Of a DNA stretch of 64,000 nt, positions 58,224 to 64,000 are shown piece after piece. The DNA is from VXNE01 sp963664635 (GTDB taxonomy: Bacteria > Pseudomonadota > Gammaproteobacteria > Pseudomonadales > Azotimanducaceae). Below the pieces are notes generated by a model. That model worked only from the letters and a program-made list of their open reading frames with translations. It ran no database searches and was not told the origin of the DNA. The stretch is from NCBI GenBank assembly GCA_963664635.1, contig OY761542.1:2976001-3040000 (forward strand), written 5' to 3'. Both the position numbers and the translations under genes were made by a program. Numbering within the stretch: the first letter of the stretch is position 1; each line of letters starts with the position of its first letter.

Positions 58224-60421
58224 AACCACGCAGGTCATCCGTCTTTTGCTCGACTTTGTATTGGATCCAGGCATGGTTTACCCGTGTGGCCGGAGTGGCG
58301 ATTGGCCTGGCATTGTTGGGCACGGGTGTCGCCCATGCCGAGGACGGACAACTACAGCCTGGGATACTTGGGATAATTGAAGAGATCGTCGTCACTGCCA
58401 GCAAACGTGAAGAAGGCCTCATGGATGTCGCGCAGTCCATTCAGTATCTGTCAGGCGAGGAGCTGGAAGGCTCTGGCGTGCAGAATCTGGCTCAGATCGT
58501 GCAACTGATTCCCGGCGTATCGCTGCCGTCCGGCGTCGCGTCCACTCGCCGCTATAATGTCCGGGGCACCGGCGCCGTCAGGACCAATGACAGCGCCGTT
58601 GGCTTCTATATCGATGGCATGCCGCACTACATCGTCGATTTACCGTTTGGCCCAGACACCGAGGTCTTCGACCTGGAATCCATCCAGGTGCTGCGCGGGC
58701 CCCAGGGCACCCTATACGGCCAAGGCGCGCAGGGCGGCACAATATTGATCACCACTGCCCAGCCCGACCTTGATCAGTTTCGCGCACGCGTGCGCGCCGG
58801 CGCTTCGCGCATGCATAAAGGCGGCGACGGCCATACCTACGATGCCAGCATCAGTGTGCCGCTGATTGAAGATACGTTGGCGGCGAGCCTGACCGCCGGT
58901 GCCTCCCAGGATCCGGGCCTGGCCGAGGGCATTGATTTACCGGGCAGTGATTTGGACGAAGACGATCGCTCGTATGCGCGCCTTAAGGTGCTGTGGGAGC
59001 CATCCGATGAACTGAGCGTCACCGGGCTCATTCAACACCGTGATCTTGGCGAAGGTCAACACCGCGGCACCTATGTGAGCGTCGATCCGCCACTGCTGGG
59101 TAACACAGGCGGCATCGAAGGTGGTACGGATACCCAACTGGACCTGTTCGGCCTCAATATCGAGTGGGACGCCGGCTTCGCCACGCTGACCAGCAGCAGC
59201 AGCTATATGACCTATGAGTACTTGCATAGTAGTGGCTTTTCCTTCTTTGATCCCAACTTGGGCAACTTTCTCGTTAGCTACACCGCCGATCATGAGGACG
59301 TCAAGACGTTTAATCAGGAACTGCGCCTGACTTCCAATGGCGACGGAGAGTGGGACTGGATCACCGGCGTCGGTTACACCCGAGGCGAGCATCCAAACTC
59401 TAGCGTGCTCAACTATCTGGAGCCACTGGCCTTTGCCGGCACGGCAACGGATCAAATCGTAACCGAGAGTACGCAAGTGGCCTGGTTCGGTGAGGTCTCG
59501 CGTTCGTTCATGGATGGCTTGATCACACCGCTGATCGGTTTGCGCTATTTCCGTGACGACCGCGACAAAGAGATCATCTCGACGTTCGCAGTGGGTGGCT
59601 TTGTATTTCCACTGGACAACGTTGATGAAGATGAGCGATTCAGTCTCGCCAGTCCCAGATTCAATCTGCGCATCACGCCGTCTGATGAGACCATGTTCTT
59701 CCTGAATGTCAGCCGCGGATTCCGCAGCGGCACGTTCAACGCACCGGGCGTTGTAGCGGCCGTGGATGTGCTCGGCATAGCTCTGGACGTGACGGTGCCC
59801 GAATCTACCGTTTGGAGTTATGAGGTGGGTGGCCGCTTCAGTCTTTTCGATGACAGTCTGCTCATAGAACCCAGCCTGTATCTGGCCGACTACGAGGACT
59901 ATCAGTTTAGCGGTACACTCGCCGGTAGCGTCGTGCGAATCGGCATCGAAGAAGTCAAAGCCACCGGCGCCGAGCTGTTGCTGCAATGGAACACGCCGGT
60001 TGAGGGTTTATCGCTGTCCATGATCGGTTCGGCAAACAGCACCAAGGTCGAGGCGATCGACGCCGCTGCCGATGCGTTGCTGCAGGGTCTCAAGGAGGGT
60101 AATCAATTGCCGAATGTGCCGGAATGGGATTTTCGCATCGGTGTCGACTATGAGCGGCCGGTGATGGGCGACTGGACTGCGTACGCCGGGGCCTCCTATT
60201 TTCGGCGTGACGGCCAGTCAGACTTCAGCACACCGCTGACCTCCCCCGTCGTTTCTGATTTGAGCCTGCGCCTTGCACTCGCCAACCAGAACTGGCGGGC
60301 AACCCTTTGGGGCAGGAACCTCACCGACGATGAAGGTCCTGCTGCGATTTCTGGCGGCAGTTTGTTGTACCGCTGGGCTCGGCGTTCGGTAGGTGTGACG
60401 TTGGAATACACATTCGATTGA
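58220..60421 (+). CDS. TonB-dependent outer-membrane receptor
   Basis: 733 residues from ATG 58220, with GGGGAG seven bases upstream. The signal peptide (TRVAGVAIGLALLGTGVAHA, about 22-41) is followed by a TonB box region EEIVVTASKREEGLMDVAQS. Plug domain: LAQIVQLIPGVSLPSG, YNVRGTGAVRTNDSAVGFYI, DLESIQVLRGPQGTLYGQGA. The barrel ends in a typical aromatic-rich C-terminus (RRSVGVTLEYTFD). Closest in style to the large receptor family for complex organic ligands rather than siderophores. Base composition is visibly lower in GC than the flanking core genes, suggesting acquisition. The PhyH-like gene D follows after 19 bases, so the two may share a substrate. Confidence 0.92.
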   Translation: MKPRRSSVFCSTLYWIQAWFTRVAGVAIGLALLGTGVAHAEDGQLQPGILGIIEEIVVTASKREEGLMDVAQSIQYLSGEELEGSGVQNLAQIVQLIPGVSLPSGVASTRRYNVRGTGAVRTNDSAVGFYIDGMPHYIVDLPFGPDTEVFDLESIQVLRGPQGTLYGQGAQGGTILITTAQPDLDQFRARVRAGASRMHKGGDGHTYDASISVPLIEDTLAASLTAGASQDPGLAEGIDLPGSDLDEDDRSYARLKVLWEPSDELSVTGLIQHRDLGEGQHRGTYVSVDPPLLGNTGGIEGGTDTQLDLFGLNIEWDAGFATLTSSSSYMTYEYLHSSGFSFFDPNLGNFLVSYTADHEDVKTFNQELRLTSNGDGEWDWITGVGYTRGEHPNSSVLNYLEPLAFAGTATDQIVTESTQVAWFGEVSRSFMDGLITPLIGLRYFRDDRDKEIISTFAVGGFVFPLDNVDEDERFSLASPRFNLRITPSDETMFFLNVSRGFRSGTFNAPGVVAAVDVLGIALDVTVPESTVWSYEVGGRFSLFDDSLLIEPSLYLADYEDYQFSGTLAGSVVRIGIEEVKATGAELLLQWNTPVEGLSLSMIGSANSTKVEAIDAAADALLQGLKEGNQLPNVPEWDFRIGVDYERPVMGDWTAYAGASYFRRDGQSDFSTPLTSPVVSDLSLRLALANQNWRATLWGRNLTDDEGPAAISGGSLLYRWARRSVGVTLEYTFD

Positions 60422-60440
60422 ACCAGTTCGGACAGCAGAA

Positions 60441-61319
60441 ATGTCAGAGCAAGAGAACCTCATCGCGGAAACGGCCCAGCGCGCTCTGGCACCCGGAGCG
60501 GTGTCCGACGCACTGCGGCCGCGCATCGAAGAGTTCGATCTGTGGCGCAACGTCGAGGAGCTGCGAGAGCAGGGAGCCACCGTAGTCACTGACGCCGTCC
60601 CTTTGGGCTTGCTCGACGAGCTCCGAGCCGTGATCCACGGGAAGATCGAAAGCGAGGGGCCAAAAGAGGGCCGTAGCGGAGTTCCCACGTGCGGCATGCT
60701 GCTCGGGAACTCCGTGGTCGATCGAGTGGTCACGTTGCCGAAGCTCCTGGCCATGTGGGAATTCAGCACCGGGAAGGGTATGCGCGCCGGAACCATTTCC
60801 GGGACGGTCCTGAAGCGATCCGAGGGAGAATACATCGGGGTTCCGCTCCACGCCGATCATGCCTGGCTTCCGCAACCCTTTCCCGAGCACAACTGCGTCG
60901 CGACCATCTGTCTCCCCTGCGAGGGAATGACCGAAGAGGAAGGGGCGACCCGTTTCGTTCCGGGCAGCCACCGGCACCGGCGCTTGCCGTCTGCGGCGGA
61001 AGCCGCGGAGGCGAAGAGCATTCCGCTTGTGGTCCCGAAAGGGGGCTTTGCCATGTGGGCCGGTTCGACCTGGCACGAGACGGGTGTGCGTACCGTTCCG
61101 GGCGTCCGCACCGTGTTGCATGCGAGTTGTCAGCGCCTCTACACGCAGCCCGTCCAGGACTACACACATCTGCTGTGCGACGAGGCGTATCTGGCCGCTG
61201 CGCCCGAGGGGATCCGTGGCCTGGTCGGTGCCGACCTGTTCTTTGGAAGCGCAACCTCAACGGGCATCGTCCCCGACCCCGAGAAGGTGGCGAAGACGCT
61301 GCTCATGGCGCAGCAGTGA
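60441..61319 (+). CDS. Phytanoyl-CoA dioxygenase-like protein D
   Basis: 292 residues, Fe(II)/2OG oxygenase. Motifs: VPLHADHAWLPQPFPEHNCV (His-x-Asp), GATRFVPGSHRHRRLPS, AMWAGSTWHETGVRTVPGVR (distal His, 2OG Arg). Separate branch from proteins A-C. Directly after the TonB receptor, in the same direction, suggesting oxidation of an imported compound. Base composition is closer to the core genome than that of the receptor. Confidence 0.88.
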   Translation: MSEQENLIAETAQRALAPGAVSDALRPRIEEFDLWRNVEELREQGATVVTDAVPLGLLDELRAVIHGKIESEGPKEGRSGVPTCGMLLGNSVVDRVVTLPKLLAMWEFSTGKGMRAGTISGTVLKRSEGEYIGVPLHADHAWLPQPFPEHNCVATICLPCEGMTEEEGATRFVPGSHRHRRLPSAAEAAEAKSIPLVVPKGGFAMWAGSTWHETGVRTVPGVRTVLHASCQRLYTQPVQDYTHLLCDEAYLAAAPEGIRGLVGADLFFGSATSTGIVPDPEKVAKTLLMAQQ

Positions 61320-61328
61320 GCCGGGCCG

Positions 61329-61399
61329 AGCGATCAGGCGAGTTCAGGGTATTCACCGGATCGAGATACACACCGAAACTCTCCCGGTCCACCGCCTTC
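61329..61399 (-). pseudogene. Orphan fragment of the sugar-phosphate-isomerase-like gene
   Basis: 71 bases match 63876-63946, inside the gene at the window end, with two differences. On the minus strand they encode KAVDRESFGVYLDPVN and NSPDR, an internal piece of that protein, without the rest of the gene on either side. It lies between PhyH-like D and the DUF3604 gene. The remaining 61400-61515 shows no gene. Confidence 0.8.
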
Positions 61400-61515
61400 A
61401 GCTTTGTCGGTTTCCCGGCCATGTGGTGCAGCGCCTCACCCGCCCGTCACTCGGGAAGCCGGTCGTATCGCCGCCAGGGTCGCGGGGGCGACGCGCAGGG
61501 TGTCGCGGTGGGCCC

Positions 61516-63453
61516 TCATCGCACTGCGGGGGCGATCCAGATCGGCGAGCTCCAAGCTCGCTCCTGGATCGTCGCGGGCACCTTCGACGTCGGCTCCACG
61601 CCGGCGCGGATCGCGTCCCAGGTCGACCAGCGACAGGTCGGGTTCTGCAGCACCCGGGCGTAGTAGAGAGCCCGCTCGGTCGGATCGAACGTCGGGTCAC
61701 TCCACAAGGTCACGAGCTCGACGTCTCCCTTGTCGAGCGATATCGAGCAGTCGTCGAGGTCGACGCTTGCGCCGTTGTCCGGGCATCGATGCGTCCTCGG
61801 GTCGGGCGTGAGGCCGTTGGAGCAGGCGACGTCGAAGACGCGCTCGTGGGTCTCGCCGCTTTCGTCGATCCAGCTCTTGACGACCTGCGCTCGCTGGAGC
61901 CAGGCTTCCCGCGGGTCGCGGGCGGCCTGGACGAAGAAGCGCGGCGCGTTGCTGGGCTGCGCAGCGAGTTCGCCGCCCATCGGCACGCCGCCGGCGTACG
62001 CTCGTTCGGCCGCGCGGTGCTGGTTCGGGAGATCGTCGGAGTAATCGTAGCCGGCGAAGAACCGCACGCGTATGCGCGGGCCCGACGTGGCAAACGTCTC
62101 CTTGCGGCGCAAGGCCGCGTAGATCGACTCGCGAGTGTTCTCCTCGGCCCACACACCGGTCAGCCCCGAGGAGCCCCACTCGATCATTTCGAGTTCGAGC
62201 TGAATCTCGCTCTGTCCTTGTCGCCCGTCGGGCAGACTGCCGCGAGCCGCGGGAGTGCCGTCGCTCTTGCCTGCATGGCCGAAGTGCTGGTCCTCCTCCA
62301 CCGATCCGGCCGCATTGTGGCCGTCACTCGCACCGATGAAGCCGAAGAGGTAGGGGTTCGCCGCGATCTCGCGCTCTATCTCGAGACCGGCCCGCAGCGC
62401 GTCGCGGGCGTAGGCCCCGGTGGTCGCACCTTCGGCGAACGACATCGATCCGTCTTCGCCGAACGCCATCGAGTTCTTCCTCCAGATCTCGAAATCGGCC
62501 CACTCGTCGTTCGGCGACAGCGCCGGATGCGTCTCCGAGCTCCCCTTGCCCTGTGTGATCTCCACCAGCGGCTCGTTGCGCCGTCGTTGCTCCGCATAGG
62601 CCGCATCGATCGGCTCGCCAGCCCAGTCGGTGCGCTCGAACATCTTGCCCTGGCTCCAGTTCGAGTTGTGCGGGATCGCGAGCGCTTCGATCCCGTTGGC
62701 GCGTTGCTCGTCGAGCCACGTCCAGAGGTCTTCGGGGTTGACCGAGTCGACAGCGCTGAACGGCAGCGCGGGCACGTCGTTGCCGGAAAAGATCACGTTG
62801 CGGTGAAGGTTCACACCGCCCGGCGTGGCGGAGAATTCGTAGGCCGCGAAGGTCGTGAAGCGCCCCGGATCGTCGTGGTGCTCTGCCGCCGCGACCGTCT
62901 CCTGCCAGATCGTGCGAACGACCGGCAAGGGGTCGAGGCCCGAGACGGGGTTGCCTCGCACCCACCCGTCGAGTGCGAGGCCGGCTTCCCAGCGGTCCTT
63001 CGGGTCGCCGCTCCGCATCTTCACCGCCACGGGGTGGCTGCCCAGGGGATGTCCGGGGTCGGCCAGCGCACGGGCGACGCCGAGATACTCCGCGTGGTCG
63101 GTGACCGCCAGGAAGTCGAGCGGCCCGCCCCGAAGCCGGATCGAGTAGCCGAGCGGGTGGGCAAGGGCCTCTCCCTTGGCGAAGCGGTACGCGTCGTCGG
63201 GGGTGGCTCGGACACCGAAGGTGTAGGCGTCGGTCGAGTTCTGCGTGTGAATGTGCAGATCGCCGAAGTAGGCGTGGCGCGGCGCGCTCGCGCCGGCCGC
63301 ACTGGCCGGAGCCGCTCGGTGCTCTGGCGTCTTCGCTTCTACACCCACCAGCTCGGGGCCCGCCAGCTCGGGTCGTTCCGCTGCTTGCTCGCATCCCGCG
63401 GCCAGCAGCGCCATTGCGGCGACCCAGCCGTGTCTTCGAACGAACGTTCTCAC
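61516..63453 (-). CDS. DUF3604-family lipoprotein (PHP-like)
   Basis: 645 residues from GTG 63453, with GGGGAGG four bases upstream. Signal peptide ends in a lipobox (VAAMALLAAGCEQ), so a lipoprotein. DUF3604 signatures of the PHP metal-hydrolase superfamily: AYFGDLHIHTQNSTDAYTFG, GPLDFLAVTDHAEYLGVARA, AIPHNSNWSQGKMF, FIGASDGHNAAGS, GGLTGVWAEENTRESIYAAL-like segment, and a closing Cys-rich region. Such proteins occur as secreted or membrane-attached putative phosphoesterases; no substrate is known. It is on the strand opposite the receptor/PhyH pair. Confidence 0.88.
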   Translation of the reverse strand: MRTFVRRHGWVAAMALLAAGCEQAAERPELAGPELVGVEAKTPEHRAAPASAAGASAPRHAYFGDLHIHTQNSTDAYTFGVRATPDDAYRFAKGEALAHPLGYSIRLRGGPLDFLAVTDHAEYLGVARALADPGHPLGSHPVAVKMRSGDPKDRWEAGLALDGWVRGNPVSGLDPLPVVRTIWQETVAAAEHHDDPGRFTTFAAYEFSATPGGVNLHRNVIFSGNDVPALPFSAVDSVNPEDLWTWLDEQRANGIEALAIPHNSNWSQGKMFERTDWAGEPIDAAYAEQRRRNEPLVEITQGKGSSETHPALSPNDEWADFEIWRKNSMAFGEDGSMSFAEGATTGAYARDALRAGLEIEREIAANPYLFGFIGASDGHNAAGSVEEDQHFGHAGKSDGTPAARGSLPDGRQGQSEIQLELEMIEWGSSGLTGVWAEENTRESIYAALRRKETFATSGPRIRVRFFAGYDYSDDLPNQHRAAERAYAGGVPMGGELAAQPSNAPRFFVQAARDPREAWLQRAQVVKSWIDESGETHERVFDVACSNGLTPDPRTHRCPDNGASVDLDDCSISLDKGDVELVTLWSDPTFDPTERALYYARVLQNPTCRWSTWDAIRAGVEPTSKVPATIQERAWSSPIWIAPAVR

Positions 63454-63579
63454 GTGTCCTCCCCAGTCCTTGGCGGAGTTACCTTCAAGGAGGTGCCGAA
63501 TCGGATCGAACTCGTGCGGCCCTGCCTGTCGTGAGGGAGTCGATATCGGCAGCGACACCCACTGACGAGCAGCGGGCGT

Positions 63580-64000
63580 TTACAGGAATGACAGGCCCAT
63601 CTCGGCCGCAACACCGGTGATGTAGTCTCTGGCGAGGTCGTATTCGTATTCCTGCATGCCCGTCATGGGCTCGGTCAGTAGCGGCGTGTCGGGCGGCAGG
63701 CGATTCAGCTCGCTCAGGTACGTCCGGTAGTCCACGAGACCGGTTCCCGCCCGGCATTGCTCAATCCCGAGGGGGAACGTGGCGGGCAGTAGTGTCACGT
63801 CTTTGACATGGCAGCTGAGGATGTCACGACCGAGCTTGTCGAAGCACTCCTTGATGAGCTTGCCGTTGTTGAAGCAGCGATCAGGCGAGTTCAGGATATT
63901 CACCGGATCGAGATGCACACCGAAACTCTCCCGGTCCACCGCCTTCTGTAATGCGACATAGCTGTCGGGATCGCTCGGGTGGATAAAGGGCATCATCTCC
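63580..64000 (-). CDS. Sugar phosphate isomerase/epimerase-like protein (5' end outside window)
   Basis: C-terminal part, about 140 residues; the frame is open to the window edge (the codon before Met 63996 is Glu), so the start lies beyond. TIM-barrel (AP endonuclease 2 / xylose isomerase-like) motifs: FGVHLDPVNILNSPDRCFNN, DILSCHVKDVTLLPATFPLG and LTEPMTGMQEYEYDL, with metal ligands expected at Asp of LDPVN, His of CHVKD and Glu of TEPM. Bases 63876-63946 recur as a fragment at 61329-61399. Substrate unknown. Confidence 0.82.
   Translation of the reverse strand, partial: EMMPFIHPSDPDSYVALQKAVDRESFGVHLDPVNILNSPDRCFNNGKLIKECFDKLGRDILSCHVKDVTLLPATFPLGIEQCRAGTGLVDYRTYLSELNRLPPDTPLLTEPMTGMQEYEYDLARDYITGVAAEMGLSFL

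Noticed and set aside
60689..63534. Long plus-strand frames over PhyH-like D and the DUF3604 gene
   Set aside because: They are out of frame with, or antisense to, genes that show complete family signatures and ribosome sites; their translations are Arg/Gly-rich without domains.

Overview
The window is GC-rich, densely coded bacterial chromosome. Bam and LspA lipoprotein machinery, YajC-SecDF, octaprenyl diphosphate synthase and long blocks of gammaproteobacterial gene order (rpsT/murJ-ribF-lspA-pilus genes; rplU-rpmA-obgE-proB; suhB/trmJ-iscR-iscS; ndk-rlmN-rodZ-hisS-yfgM-bamB-der; queA-tgt-yajC-secD-secF) point to a high-GC, probably uncultured, gammaproteobacterium. This rests on synteny and recognisable proteins; no database search was possible.

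Layout. 1-2.3 kb: bamD (cut by the window edge), a FimT-like pseudopilin and a coiled-coil membrane protein built from 33-bp repeats. 2.4-8.2 kb (minus): pilX-pilW-pilV-pilE minor pilins, lspA, ribF, murJ. 8.3 kb: rpsT, followed by IS110-family copy 1. 10.4-13.4 kb: proB, obgE, rpmA, rplU. 13.7-16 kb: ispB, tRNA-Pro, a TolB-like/TPR protein. 16.1-19.3 kb: a Tat-exported molybdenum hydroxylase (two subunits) coupled to an exported peroxiredoxin. 19.4-21.2 kb: an isocitrate-lyase-type enzyme and a RES/Xre toxin-antitoxin pair. 21.3-30.6 kb (minus): a guaB-guaA-tadA-purL-PLP enzyme-TSUP run behind one good sigma70-type promoter, with an ISKra4 element just upstream. 32.6-35.7 kb: three phytanoyl-CoA-dioxygenase-like genes. 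35.7-37.9 kb: xseA and an M23 peptidase, then IS110 copy 2. 39.9-50.7 kb (minus): der back to trmJ, including a shortened isc locus and an RNA ligase. 50.8-57.2 kb: suhB facing secF-secD-yajC-tgt-queA. From 57.4 kb: tRNA-Leu, a broken integrase and an island (TonB receptor, fourth PhyH-type oxygenase, DUF3604 lipoprotein, sugar-phosphate-isomerase-like gene cut by the window end) that is visibly AT-richer at its start.

The most interesting system is the IS110-family element. Its non-coding leader holds two stem-loops whose loops carry, split into two halves, (i) the element's own two ends and (ii) the two halves of the insertion site: the hallmarks of an IS110 bridge RNA. Both copies sit in the same place, the first bases of a dispersed palindromic repeat (GTAGGGGCGACC...GGTCGCCC). 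In this genome the repeat lies between convergent genes and supplies the TAG stop codon of one of them (rpsT, the M23 peptidase, the peroxiredoxin and secF). The element therefore appears to be RNA-guided to 3' ends of genes that carry this terminator-like repeat.
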